From Prevotellaceae bacterium UBA1743 (GTDB lineage Bacteria > Bacteroidota > Bacteroidia > Bacteroidales > Bacteroidaceae), in NCBI GenBank assembly GCA_002314945.1, contig DCHV01000003.1, forward strand, positions 14,524 through 58,651: 44,128 bases of DNA, written 5' to 3'. The notes beneath the pieces are model-generated. The model saw nothing but the letters and a program-made list of their open reading frames with translations. It did no database searches and was not told where the DNA came from. This document shows, in pieces, positions 9,427-18,040 of this stretch. Both the position numbers and the translations under genes were made by a program. Each line of letters begins with the position of its first letter. The first letter of the stretch is position 1.

Positions 9427-9534
9427 ACTTTTTGCATGTTATTGTTCTTTCCAATGGCTTGTCAAATAATATGCAAAATGCTATGTATCAGACAAATTGA
9501 CAAAATAAATGACATTCTGTCACCTATGTGTGAC

Positions 9535-11658
9535 TCAGATGCCTTTCATTGTGAGGGAGATGCGTTGTCTGTCAGTATCCACATCCAGTACTTTGACCAT
9601 TACGTGCTGGTGAAGATTTACCACAGAGGTGGGATCTTTTACATATCGATCTGACAATTGTGAGATATGCACCAATCCCTTGACATGTACACCTATATCT
9701 ACAAAGGCTCCAAAGTTCGTAATGTTGGTGACAATACCGGGAAGAAGTTGACCAACCCTCAAATCCTCGATTTCGTGTACCGTAGGATCAAATGCAAAGG
9801 ACTCCAGCGCTTTTCTGGGATCACGCCCAGGCTTTTCCAACTCTTTCAGAATGTCCTGTAAAGTGGGCAATCCCACTTCGTCATCCACATATTTTGCAAT
9901 GTCTATTTCAGAACGTTTTTGTGCATCAGTCAATAGGTCTCCCACGTCACATGACAAATCTTTTGCCATTCGTTCAACCAGGTCATAGCGCTCTGGATGT
10001 ACTGCACTGTTGTCCAAAGGTTGCTTTCCTCCAGGCACTCTCAGAAATCCTGCACATTGCTCGTATGCTTTTGTTCCCATACGTGGAACTTTCATTAGTT
10101 CCCGGCGAGATTTGAATGGCCCTTTCTCCGACCTGTATTGGATGATGTTTGCTGCCAACATAGGCCCCAAACCACTTACGTATGTCAGTAGCCATTTGCT
10201 GGCTGTATTCACGTTTACACCGACCCTGTTGACGCATGATATGACGGTTTGGTCAAGGCTTTTCTTCAAAGCGCTTTGGTTGACATCCTTTTGGTATTGT
10301 CCTACACCAATGCTGTTAGGGTCAATTTTTACAAGTTCTGCCAAAGGATCCATCAATCGTCTCCCGATGGAAACTGCTCCACGTACCGTGACATCCTCAT
10401 TGGGGAACTCCTGTCGGGCGATGTCACTTGCGCTATAGATGCTTGCACCATCCTCGCTCACGGAAAATACTTCCAACCCTTCTGGAAGTTCCAGATGCCG
10501 TACGAACTCTTCTGTCTCTCGACCGGCTGTGCCATTGCCGATGGAAATGGCTTCTATCTGAAATCTTTCAATCAAATGATTCAAAGTCATCATCGCCTGT
10601 ACTCGTTCGTTCTTGGGAGGGTGGGGGAATATCACATCATGGTGAAGCATATCCCCTGATTCGTTCAGACATACGATTTTACACCCTGTACGGAAACCCG
10701 GATCAATACCCATGACTCGTTTCTGTCCCAGAGGGCTTGCCATCAGCAGTTGCTCCAGATTGCTTACGAAAATCTTGATGGCTTCCTCGTCGGCTTTCTG
10801 TTTTGACAAAGCCGCAAATTCGTTGCTGATGCTTGGCTCAAGTAGTCGCTTGAAGCCTTCTCTTACCGCTTCTTTCACGATGAGTGAATCTTCTCCGTTA
10901 CCTCTGACAAAAATACGAGAGATACGTTCGATGGCCGCCTCCTCATCCACGCTGATGTTCACTCTCAGTATTCCGTCTGCTTCACCTCTGCGCATGGCCA
11001 GAAGTCGATGGCTGCTACATCTGTTCAATGGCTCGCTCCATTCGAAGTAGTCGCGGTAGTTCTGGCCTTCTGCTTCTTTGCCTTTTATTACGCGACTGCT
11101 TATAATAGCATGACGTGAGAAGGTGAATCGGAGGGATTGGCGACTCTTCTCCTGCTCGCTCACCCTTTCCGAGATGATATCCTTAGCTCCTTGTATGACT
11201 TGTTCAACAGTATCTATGCCTTTTTCTGGGTTCAGGTATCGTGCTGCAACTTGTTGTACGGGGATCCCTTTTTGCGCTTGCAACTGGTTCGCCATTGGTT
11301 CAAGTCCTGCTTCCCGGGCCACTTGTGCGCGTGTCCGTCTTTTTTGTTTGTAGGGGAGATATAGGTCTTCCAGTTCTGTAGAGTCCCAACAACCCTCGAT
11401 GCGTTGCTTCAGCTCGTCCGACAACTTTCCTTGGCTTTCGATGGCTTGTAGAATATACTCGCGCCTTTTCTGTAATTCAGTCAGCATTTCCAGTGCATCG
11501 TGTATGGCGATAATTTCCACTTCTGTCATGCCACCTGTAGCCTCTTTCCTGTATCGACTTATAAAGGGGATTGTAGCTCCATCCTGAAGCAACTCTATCG
11601 TGTTGCCTACATTCTTGATTGGAAGGCCCAATCGTTGTGCTATAATATGTGTCAGCAT
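9535..11658 (-). CDS. tex: Tex-family RNA-binding transcription accessory protein
   Basis: 707 residues from the chosen start. An in-frame ATG lies 42 bases upstream, but it falls inside the preceding oxidoreductase gene and relatives begin near MLTHIIAQRLG. Order: N-terminal Tex helical region (GATIPFISRYRKEATGGM, a family hallmark, at about 32-49), YqgF/RNase H-like domain (VMGIDPGFRTGCKIVCL), helix-hairpin-helix region (NTASKWLLTYVSGLGPMLA), and a C-terminal S1 RNA-binding domain (about 632-707, NFGAFVDIGVHVKGLVHISQ). Tex proteins associate with RNA polymerase and nucleic acids; their exact role varies. It is the last gene of a four-gene minus-strand operon, 13 bases after the oxidoreductase. 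Confidence 0.95.
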   Translation of the reverse strand: MLTHIIAQRLGLPIKNVGNTIELLQDGATIPFISRYRKEATGGMTEVEIIAIHDALEMLTELQKRREYILQAIESQGKLSDELKQRIEGCWDSTELEDLYLPYKQKRRTRAQVAREAGLEPMANQLQAQKGIPVQQVAARYLNPEKGIDTVEQVIQGAKDIISERVSEQEKSRQSLRFTFSRHAIISSRVIKGKEAEGQNYRDYFEWSEPLNRCSSHRLLAMRRGEADGILRVNISVDEEAAIERISRIFVRGNGEDSLIVKEAVREGFKRLLEPSISNEFAALSKQKADEEAIKIFVSNLEQLLMASPLGQKRVMGIDPGFRTGCKIVCLNESGDMLHHDVIFPHPPKNERVQAMMTLNHLIERFQIEAISIGNGTAGRETEEFVRHLELPEGLEVFSVSEDGASIYSASDIARQEFPNEDVTVRGAVSIGRRLMDPLAELVKIDPNSIGVGQYQKDVNQSALKKSLDQTVISCVNRVGVNVNTASKWLLTYVSGLGPMLAANIIQYRSEKGPFKSRRELMKVPRMGTKAYEQCAGFLRVPGGKQPLDNSAVHPERYDLVERMAKDLSCDVGDLLTDAQKRSEIDIAKYVDDEVGLPTLQDILKELEKPGRDPRKALESFAFDPTVHEIEDLRVGQLLPGIVTNITNFGAFVDIGVHVKGLVHISQLSDRYVKDPTSVVNLHQHVMVKVLDVDTDRQRISLTMKGI

Positions 11659-11671
11659 GTGTCGTAGATTG

Positions 11672-12649
11672 TCAGATTTCTTGCATACGATCCAGTGCAA
11701 TGGCTATTTCTTGAGCCACTCGGCAGACATAGGGGATGGTGATGTGGCATTGCTCCTTATCTTCTATCAGTTTGCTGAATTCGCTGAATTCATAATTCAG
11801 CCGATGTCGGTTGGCGTCAGCCTCGTAGGTGACAGGTTCTTGTCCATTGAGGTGTAAGGTGAATTTTCGTATTACACTCACAGGACCTTCTATCTCGATG
11901 TAGCCTTTTTCACCTTGTATGCATCCAAAGGAATGTCCATCGCTATCCTTGGCAGAAGTTAAGCTTGCCATAAAGGATGGATAACGCATCAATAAGGTGC
12001 CGCTGGTATCTACACCATTGTACCCTGTATTCTTCATGTAGTACGAAGCGCGTGGGGGGCCGAAAAGCCCAATTGTAAGGCATAGATTGTACACGTTCAA
12101 GTCCATCAGGGAACCTCCTGCACATGCTGGATCAAAAGCTGGTGTCATCTCCCCTTTCAGGTATTTGTCATAGCGGCTACTATATTGTGAGTAGCAGCAA
12201 TGTACCATTGTGATTTTACCTAATTGTGGCAATAATTCCGTGATTTTTCGGAAAAGTGGCATATACAGGAGACTGTAGGCAGGAAGGCAGTAACAGCATC
12301 GCTGGATGGCCGTGTCGAAGAGTGTGTCTGTGTCTGCACGATTGGTTGCAATGGGCTTTTCCACTATTACATTGTGTCCTGCCATCATTGCTTTGCGTGC
12401 ATAACTGTAGTGTACATGGTTCGCGTTTGCTATATAGACAAAATCGGCTTCTGCCTCACGTAGCATCTGGTCGTAATCAGTATATACGATGGCCGAACTT
12501 CCTGTTGCTTCGACCAAAGCCTTAGCCTTTTCTTCACTTAGGGGACGTGCATAGATGCCTGTTACTTTTACTTCCTCAGATAGTTCTTTGGCAATCATGT
12601 GCATCACTTCATGCACGATTTTACCTGTTCCTGCAATACTTATTTTCAT
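11672..12649 (-). CDS. Gfo/Idh/MocA family NAD(P)-dependent oxidoreductase
   Basis: 325 residues. The N-terminal Rossmann domain starts MKISIAGTGKIVHEV, a slightly unusual version of GxGxxG (GTGKIV). ADFVYIANANHVHYS and the catalytic-lysine motif IVEKPIATN (Lys at about 95) follow. The C-terminal half is the alpha/beta dimerisation domain (DLNVYNLCLTIGLFGPP). These enzymes oxidise or epimerise sugars, inositols or related polyols; the substrate cannot be read from the sequence. It lies eight bases downstream of the SGNH hydrolase and upstream of tex. The transporter and hydrolase neighbours suggest handling of a sugar released outside the cell, which is inference. Confidence 0.88.
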   Translation of the reverse strand: MKISIAGTGKIVHEVMHMIAKELSEEVKVTGIYARPLSEEKAKALVEATGSSAIVYTDYDQMLREAEADFVYIANANHVHYSYARKAMMAGHNVIVEKPIATNRADTDTLFDTAIQRCCYCLPAYSLLYMPLFRKITELLPQLGKITMVHCCYSQYSSRYDKYLKGEMTPAFDPACAGGSLMDLNVYNLCLTIGLFGPPRASYYMKNTGYNGVDTSGTLLMRYPSFMASLTSAKDSDGHSFGCIQGEKGYIEIEGPVSVIRKFTLHLNGQEPVTYEADANRHRLNYEFSEFSKLIEDKEQCHITIPYVCRVAQEIAIALDRMQEI

Positions 12650-12657
12650 ACTTTGGT

Positions 12658-13443
12658 TTAGAAGGGATAATGAGATTCCAGATAACTTTGGATAACGCGT
12701 GCCATACGCTCGTGTCCTGCGGTATTGGGGTGCAATCGGTCGGTGTCCACCTTGTTGAAATATCCGTCGTAGGATGAATATAATGGGAACAGTTCACATT
12801 CCACATTTAAGTCCATGCAGGGAACTGCCCAGATGTGTGACGCCCTCTCCATCTCGCGGATGTAGTCTTCCAGAAAGAGCCCTTCCAAGTTGGCCCACAG
12901 TTCATCGGGTTGCACATTATTGTCTCCGAATTTCGCGTATGCTCGGTGAATGGGTGTGAGCATGACGATGCGTGTCTCTGGGAAATGCTGTTTCAGGTAG
13001 GACAAGAGGTTGTTCAGTCTTCCGCAGAATGTTCCATCGTCTGTCGATGGGTATCTGTGTAGGAGTTGTACCATCTTCCCGTCTCGGTTGACCTCTTCTT
13101 GTTTCAGAGTGAAGAATTCACCCAGGGGAATACTACCATTGAAATCGTTGGTGCCTCCGAATAGAAGGATCAGGTCAAACTTCTTTCCGCTTTTCTCTTG
13201 TTCCTTTAGAGCCCATTCTGCCTGAGTGCGCAATCCGTTGATCTGCCATCCGTTCTTCGCGTAGCAGATAGTTTCCATACCCAAGGAGTCACCCAGTGTT
13301 TCCCACCAGCAATGTTTGGTGCCTACACGAACACTGTCCGAGATGGAGTCGCCCAAGATGGCTGCTCGTTTTCCTGCCCATTTTCCTTGAGCCACACAGA
13401 TGCTACATACCAGCAGCATGATTTGTAAAAGACGTAATTTCAT
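12658..13443 (-). CDS. Secreted SGNH/GDSL-family hydrolase
   Basis: 261 residues with a signal peptide (1-19, ending CVAQ). The SGNH motifs are all present: block I ILGDSISDS with nucleophile Ser33, block III GGTNDF with Asn99, and block V DTDRLHP with Asp235 and His238. The family includes carbohydrate esterases (deacetylases of xylan, rhamnogalacturonan or other glycans) and lipases. The leader points to action in the periplasm or outside. It starts four bases after the MFS gene stop and is eight bases ahead of the oxidoreductase. Acetyl-glycan esterase is the most likely role from context, but the substrate is unproven. Confidence 0.88.
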   Translation of the reverse strand: MKLRLLQIMLLVCSICVAQGKWAGKRAAILGDSISDSVRVGTKHCWWETLGDSLGMETICYAKNGWQINGLRTQAEWALKEQEKSGKKFDLILLFGGTNDFNGSIPLGEFFTLKQEEVNRDGKMVQLLHRYPSTDDGTFCGRLNNLLSYLKQHFPETRIVMLTPIHRAYAKFGDNNVQPDELWANLEGLFLEDYIREMERASHIWAVPCMDLNVECELFPLYSSYDGYFNKVDTDRLHPNTAGHERMARVIQSYLESHYPF

Positions 13444-13447
13444 AATT

Positions 13448-14620
13448 CTATCTTAATTTGTTTTTGAGAAAATATTTTCTTGCATAGAGTAGGAAAAACA
13501 GTACACCACCCACATTGACCAGCCATGCCATCCAAAAGGCTCCATTGTATGAGATGTGTTCTGTCACGAAACCCCCAGCTACGATGCCCAATCCTATCCC
13601 CAAGTCCCATGCCGTCAGCATCGTGCTATTGGCTGTGCCGCGTTGACTGTTGGGGGCCAGATTCAGGAAGATGGTTTGCATGGCTGGAAACATGTGTCCA
13701 TTACCCAATCCGATGATGATGGCGGCTCCGTAGAAGCCGATGGCGTTGTGCATAGCTGCGAAAAGCAGGTAGCCGAATACAGATATCAACATACCATGCG
13801 TGGCATTCTCAGCTATTTTTCCTTGTCTGAGCGAACGCGCACCTACCAGACGGCTCAGTATCAATCCTGCGCTTAGGAGAGCAAAGAATGTGCCTGTACC
13901 AGCTGTAATGCCTAACTCCTCCTTCCCATAGATGGCCAAGTATGTGCTTATGACACCGTATGAAAAAGCCAAACAAGCGACTACCATACCTTCACTCCAA
14001 CCTCGGAGTAAAAGGAAACGGTCTAACGATAGTTTCTGCTTTCCGCTTTTCAGCTCCCGCTTTTTGAGGTGAAGCGTACAGTTGATAATAAACCCAATTC
14101 CGGCCATAAGCATAGCCATGGCAAAGATGAGGCTATAATTATGTCTCCATTGGTAAATGAGGATGCCCACGGTAGGAGAGATGGCAGTGGCCAGGTTGTT
14201 GCTCAATCCATAGTATCCGATACCTTCTGCCCTGCGGCTCGATGGTAGTACGTCGATGGCCACAGTACTATTGCTTACTGTGGTTGCACCCATGGGAAGA
14301 CCGTGAAACGAACGGAATAGGCAGAATGCAAGCAGTGAACCAGCAATCAGATAGCCTCCGAAACAGAGGAAGAACAGGCCGTAACTTACCAGGAGTACCA
14401 TTTTTCGGGGGAAACTGTCCACCAGATATCCGCTGAATGGACGGATAATGAGAGCCATCAGGGCATAGCCGCTCAATACCATCCCTATCTCGTCCTTCGT
14501 GGCACCGAATTCCTCGCTTAGATATAGGGGGAGTAGGGGTGTCAGAATCATGAAGGAAAAGAATATCATGAAGTTGGCACTCCATGCCTTCAGGTAGTTG
14601 CTGTTCCACAATCGTTCCAT
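13448..14620 (-). CDS. Major facilitator superfamily transporter
   Basis: 390 residues from the chosen start, with about twelve hydrophobic helices and the MFS signature loop between helices 2 and 3 (GYLVDSFPRKMVLL). Such proteins exchange or export small solutes across the inner membrane; the substrate is not evident, and both drug-efflux-like and sugar members match this pattern. An ATG 27 bases further upstream (14645-14647) would give 399 residues, but the -7 promoter element TACTTTTG lies inside that extension, so the shorter start (MERLWNSNYLK) is preferred. It is first in the operon with SGNH hydrolase, oxidoreductase and tex, and is divergent from the GH5-like gene. Confidence 0.85.
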   Translation of the reverse strand: MERLWNSNYLKAWSANFMIFFSFMILTPLLPLYLSEEFGATKDEIGMVLSGYALMALIIRPFSGYLVDSFPRKMVLLVSYGLFFLCFGGYLIAGSLLAFCLFRSFHGLPMGATTVSNSTVAIDVLPSSRRAEGIGYYGLSNNLATAISPTVGILIYQWRHNYSLIFAMAMLMAGIGFIINCTLHLKKRELKSGKQKLSLDRFLLLRGWSEGMVVACLAFSYGVISTYLAIYGKEELGITAGTGTFFALLSAGLILSRLVGARSLRQGKIAENATHGMLISVFGYLLFAAMHNAIGFYGAAIIIGLGNGHMFPAMQTIFLNLAPNSQRGTANSTMLTAWDLGIGLGIVAGGFVTEHISYNGAFWMAWLVNVGGVLFFLLYARKYFLKNKLR

Positions 14621-14636
14621 CCTATACTTTTGATTG

Positions 14637-14644
14637 CAAAAGTA
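14637..14644 (-). promoter_or_regulatory. Probable -7 element of the MFS operon
   Basis: The minus strand reads TACTTTTG here (TAnnTTTG), about 17 bases before the preferred start. The -33 side is weak (TTCG at a 22-base spacing), so this is a partial match. Confidence 0.5.
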
Positions 14645-14735
14645 CATCTTTTTTGTCTGAATAGGCCGAAAGTGGGAAATAAATGTGTTTTTTCAGATGT
14701 TTCTCAATGCTCTTGGTCCTTTTCTTCTTATTGAT

Positions 14736-14767
14736 TTTGTTATTCGTCCACTTTTGTCATATCTTTG
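14736..14767 (+). promoter_or_regulatory. Promoter of the GH5-like lipoprotein gene
   Basis: TTTG at 14736-14739, a 20-base spacer, and TATCTTTG at 14760-14767 match the Bacteroidetes sigma-ABfr consensus. Confidence 0.8.
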
Positions 14768-14797
14768 TCGGCAAATAATCTACAAATGTAATAAAAA

Positions 14798-15901
14798 ATG
14801 AGAAAGATGAAAACAAAAGTGTGGTTTGCCTCCGCGCTATGCGGTATGGCTTGGTTGTTCGGTTCATGTTGTGGCCAATGTGGCAAGCAGCCTAATGTGG
14901 CTGAGCGTTGGAGTGAAGAGAAAGCCAATGCATGGTACGAGAACAAACCTTGGATGGCAGGTGCTGATTACATACCAGCAAATGCCATCAATCAGATTGA
15001 GATGTGGAGCAAGGATACGTACAGCCCCGAATTGATTGACAAAGAACTTACGTGGGCCGAGAATCTTGGTTTCAAGACCTTGCGCGTATATCTGAGTAGC
15101 GTTGTGTATGAGAATGATGCAGAAGGGATGAAGGAACGTATGAGTAATTTCCTCGAAATTTGCCAGAAGCATGGCATCACCCCTCTGTTCTGTATTTTCG
15201 ACGACTGTTGGAATGCGGAATCCTCCTACGGCAAGCAACCCGAACCAAAACCGGGTGTACACAATTCAGGATGGGTACGCGATCCATCAGATATAGCTCG
15301 TCAGGATACCCTTACCCTTTATCCCAAGATGGAGCAATATGTCAAGGATTTGCTTACTACTTTCGGACAAGACGAACGTGTCCTCCTGTGGGATTTGTGG
15401 AATGAACCGGGCAATAGCGGATATGGATTGAACACTCTGCCTGCCCTCAAGAAGGTCTTCCAATGGGCACGTGAAGCGAATCCTTCTCAGCCACTTACCT
15501 CGGGCGTGTGGTTCTATGAACCCAGCTTTGCACCTATGAGTTCCTTCCAGTTGGAGAATTCGGATGTCATCTCCTACCACAACTATGATTCGCTGGAATG
15601 TCACCAGGCGGAAGTCAGGTATCTACAGATGCTGAACCGCCCCCTTATCTGTACCGAATACATGGCACGTAGGCAGAAAAGTGTATTCAAGGATATCATG
15701 CCCATGCTGAAGAAAAACAAGGTGGTGGCTATCAACTGGGGATTTGTTTCAGGCAAGACGAATACGATTTTCGCATGGGGCGAACCAATGCCCGATGTAG
15801 CTGAGCCTCCTGTGTGGTTCCACGACATCTTCCGTCAGGATGGTACACCTTTCGATCAGGCAGAGGTGGACACTATCAAGGCACTCACTTTGAGTGAGTA
15901 A
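14798..15901 (+). CDS. GH5-like glycoside hydrolase lipoprotein
   Basis: 367 residues. A hydrophobic leader ends in lipobox LFGSC (Cys24), so the protein is probably lipid-anchored. The rest is one TIM-barrel domain of the cellulase/GH5 clan: LGFKTLRVYL (strand 2), the acid/base motif LWDLWNEPGN with Glu203, ISYHNY near strand 6, and the nucleophile motif LICTEYMAR with Glu287. Trp314 (INWGF) fits the aromatic subsite platform. Members cleave beta-linked glucans, mannans or xylans; specificity cannot be assigned. The gene is monocistronic, with its own promoter (14736-14767) and terminator (15936-15971), divergent from the MFS operon. A second ATG at 14807 is possible and would leave the lipobox intact. 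Confidence 0.88.
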   Translation: MRKMKTKVWFASALCGMAWLFGSCCGQCGKQPNVAERWSEEKANAWYENKPWMAGADYIPANAINQIEMWSKDTYSPELIDKELTWAENLGFKTLRVYLSSVVYENDAEGMKERMSNFLEICQKHGITPLFCIFDDCWNAESSYGKQPEPKPGVHNSGWVRDPSDIARQDTLTLYPKMEQYVKDLLTTFGQDERVLLWDLWNEPGNSGYGLNTLPALKKVFQWAREANPSQPLTSGVWFYEPSFAPMSSFQLENSDVISYHNYDSLECHQAEVRYLQMLNRPLICTEYMARRQKSVFKDIMPMLKKNKVVAINWGFVSGKTNTIFAWGEPMPDVAEPPVWFHDIFRQDGTPFDQAEVDTIKALTLSE

Positions 15902-15935
15902 GTGCCTGTGTAATAATGATGAAAAATTGATAAAA

Positions 15936-15971
15936 GGTATCTGTCTCTCGGAGATAGATACCTTTTTTTTT
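15936..15971 (+). terminator. Rho-independent terminator of the GH5-like gene
   Basis: A 12-base stem (15936-15947 with 15951-15962, one G-T pair), a 3-base loop and nine T residues. Confidence 0.92.
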
Positions 15972-15984
15972 ATGCTTATTTTGA

Positions 15985-16065
15985 GAAAAAGTGTAATTTT
16001 TTGATGCGTAAATAATGAAAAAAGTGTAATTTTGCAGATGTAAAAATTAGGAAAAAGTGTAATTT
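15985..16065 (+). repeat. Three direct repeats GAAAAAGTGTAATTT upstream of the DUF4143 ATPase
   Basis: Copies start at 15985, 16017 (one extra A) and 16051, 32 and 34 bases apart, about three helical turns. The last copy ends four bases before the start codon. Copy 2 continues into TAATTTTG (16027-16034), a perfect -7 element, and copies 1 and 3 carry near versions. The repeats could be a set of regulator-binding sites overlapping the promoter, possibly for self-regulation. Confidence 0.85.
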
Positions 16066-16069
16066 AGCT

Positions 16070-17428
16070 ATGCTTTACAGGAAAATCAGTTCAGAGATTG
16101 AGGCATATCTGCGCTCTGGTAATGGCAAGATAATGGTCGTGGAAGGAGCCAGGCAGGTAGGCAAATCATACATAATCCGTGAAGTCGGCAGCCGACTTTA
16201 CAAAAACTTCGTCGAGGTAAACTTTGTCAAGGATGACGAAACGAAAGGCCTGTTTCGCGATATTCACGGGTTGGAAGAGTTTTATATGACCCTGAGCATG
16301 GTGGCGGGTGGAAAGTTGGGTGATAAGTTTGATACACTGATCTTTCTTGATGAGATACAGCACTATCCCCAGTATCTTACTATGCTCAAATTCTTGCAAG
16401 AGGAAGGCAAGTTTACATATATAGCCAGTGGTAGTTTGCTTGGCATCGCCCTTCGCAATACAACATCCATACCTGTCGGTAGTATTATTCGAAGGCAGAT
16501 GTATCAACTGGACTTTGAGGAATGGTTGATAGCAGAAGGCTGGGGAAAAGAAGCACTTGATTATGTGCGTGATTGCTACAGACGTCAAGTATCTCTCACC
16601 GAGGCTCAGCATGTCAACCTTTTGGGGGAGTTCAAAAAATATTTGCTGGTAGGAGGGCTTCCGGATGCTGTCAATACTTACTTGGAAACGCATAATATTG
16701 TCAGGGTTAGAGAGGTACAGGAGAATATCCGCAACTTGTACAAGGAGGATGCTGCCAAATACGAGAAGGAGTCAAGCAAGAAACTCCTTGTTCGCCGTAT
16801 CTATGACATGATTGTATCTCAGATGGAGAACAAGAAGAAACGCATCGTGGCTAAGAATATACGTGATAGGAAAGGTGACAGGTTTGAGTGGTTTGCCGAA
16901 GAGTTTGAGTACCTTGTATCTTCTGGCATCGCCCTTGATGTACATGCCATATCCAATCCGAAATATCCTCTGTCAGAGTCGGTTCACAAGAACCTGCTGA
17001 AACTCTATCTGAACGATGTGGGTATGCTCACGTGCCGATTGTATGAATACAATATTGCTCCAGTGATGAAAGACGAACGAAGCATAAATCTTGGTTCGGT
17101 GTATGAGAGTGTCGTTGCTCAGGAACTGAAGGCGCACGGACATGATCTCTTCTACTATGACAATGCAAAGAATGGTGAGGTTGACTATCTTGTAAACAAC
17201 GTAGCAGGAATGACAGTATTGCCTATAGAGGTCAAATCAGGAAAAGACTTCACTTCACATAAGGCTCTTGATCGATTCCTTGCCAACAAAGGGTACCATA
17301 TCTCATCCGGCATTGTGCTTGACAACGAGCGGGAGGTATATGCAAAGAACAATATCACCTACATGCCCATCTACTACGTAATGTGTATGGAACGAGCAGA
17401 AATCCCCAAAGAAAACTACATCTTTTAG
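16070..17428 (+). CDS. AAA-type ATPase with DUF4143 and PD-(D/E)XK-like C-terminal region
   Basis: 452 residues. The Walker A motif GARQVGKS is at 26-33 and the Walker B motif LIFLDEIQHYP at 90-100, with Asp94 and Glu95. An arginine-containing IASGSLLG segment fits sensor 1. The C-terminal third is DUF4143: YLNDVGML, NLGSVYESVVAQEL, then GEVDYL (Asp372) and PIEVKSG (Glu387, Lys389), spaced as in PD-(D/E)XK nucleases. This large family is common in Bacteroidales and its cellular role is not established; suggestions include DNA-linked or toxin-like functions. Three direct repeats with an embedded promoter precede it. Codon style resembles its neighbours. A second ATPase of related design is at 22044-23471. 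Confidence 0.88.
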   Translation: MLYRKISSEIEAYLRSGNGKIMVVEGARQVGKSYIIREVGSRLYKNFVEVNFVKDDETKGLFRDIHGLEEFYMTLSMVAGGKLGDKFDTLIFLDEIQHYPQYLTMLKFLQEEGKFTYIASGSLLGIALRNTTSIPVGSIIRRQMYQLDFEEWLIAEGWGKEALDYVRDCYRRQVSLTEAQHVNLLGEFKKYLLVGGLPDAVNTYLETHNIVRVREVQENIRNLYKEDAAKYEKESSKKLLVRRIYDMIVSQMENKKKRIVAKNIRDRKGDRFEWFAEEFEYLVSSGIALDVHAISNPKYPLSESVHKNLLKLYLNDVGMLTCRLYEYNIAPVMKDERSINLGSVYESVVAQELKAHGHDLFYYDNAKNGEVDYLVNNVAGMTVLPIEVKSGKDFTSHKALDRFLANKGYHISSGIVLDNEREVYAKNNITYMPIYYVMCMERAEIPKENYIF

Positions 17429-17471
17429 GTGAATTTATAGAACACACCTTGAATCTTCATCAGAATTGTGC

Positions 17472-17504
17472 ATACGGTGTGCATTCGGATTGCAATCGGA
17501 TTGC
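17472..17504. repeat. Three 11-base repeats, ATTCGGATTGC type
   Basis: Units start at 17472 (diverged, 8 of 11 bases), 17483 and 17494 (10 of 11 identical to each other). The period is exactly 11 bases. Confidence 0.7.
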
Positions 17505-17846
17505 ATTGAGACTATCACGGGTGTTCTTCAATACGGTATGTGTTAGCAGGCTATTACGTGCAAACACAAAGCCCCGGCTAACCATTTGTCAGTCGGGGGG
17601 CAATATAAATGGATAGCTTTTGATAATCCGATAGAATGAAATTGCCAAAAATGATAGATTGTAAATGTAAAAAATGAATGAATGAGCTTGGTAATTCAAA
17701 TAAAATGAGTAACGTTCGTCAATAAGAGTCAAGCAAATGGAGAAACGCCATTTTGTAGTTCCTATTACAGCATTAAAAGATTGAATTCTTTTGTGTTAAT
17801 TGAAAAAACTCCTGTATCTTTTGAAAAATCTTGACAAACCGCAAAA

Positions 17847-17890
17847 AAGGCATTAGGAAGGGCTACCGAAGGGTTACCGAACCCTTATGG
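17847..17890. repeat. Four degenerate 11-base repeats, AAGGGTTACCG type
   Basis: Units start at 17847, 17858, 17869 and 17880. The central two differ at one base and the outer two are diverged. The period is again 11 bases. Confidence 0.7.
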
Positions 17891-17969
17891 CATTCCAATA
17901 TTTTGACACTTGGATTCTGTGTAGGTGGGTTCAATATATTCGATGTGACAATTATTTTTCGTAAAATGC

Positions 17970-18000
17970 TTTGTAGTTCATCAAAAACAATTTAACTTTG
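17970..18000 (+). promoter_or_regulatory. Promoter of the TIM-barrel protein gene
   Basis: TTTG at 17970-17973, a 19-base spacer, and TAACTTTG at 17993-18000. The leader would be about 35 bases. Confidence 0.8.
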
Positions 18001-18040
18001 TGGTGTAAATTAGGAATATAACATTAAATTTTTACGCGTT

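Larger units (their letters stand above)
17429..17969. other. Gene-free region with periodic repeats and a GC-rich hairpin
   Basis: 541 bases with no credible gene between the DUF4143 ATPase and the next promoter. It contains 11-base periodic repeats at 17472-17504 and 17847-17890, and a GC-rich hairpin at 17570-17601 (left arm GCCCCGGCT, right arm AGTCGGGGGGC, two bulged bases) without a U-run. The rest is AT-rich and I see nothing further. Confidence 0.65.

Noticed and set aside
9510..9522. Palindrome TGACATTCTGTCA upstream of clpB as a heat-shock operator
   Set aside because: It does not match CIRCE or HAIR elements, and its arms are only five bases; noted in the clpB entry but not called.
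16166..16693. 175-codon antisense frame within the DUF4143 ATPase
   Set aside because: The sense strand carries all ATPase motifs; the antisense frame shows none and has no promoter.
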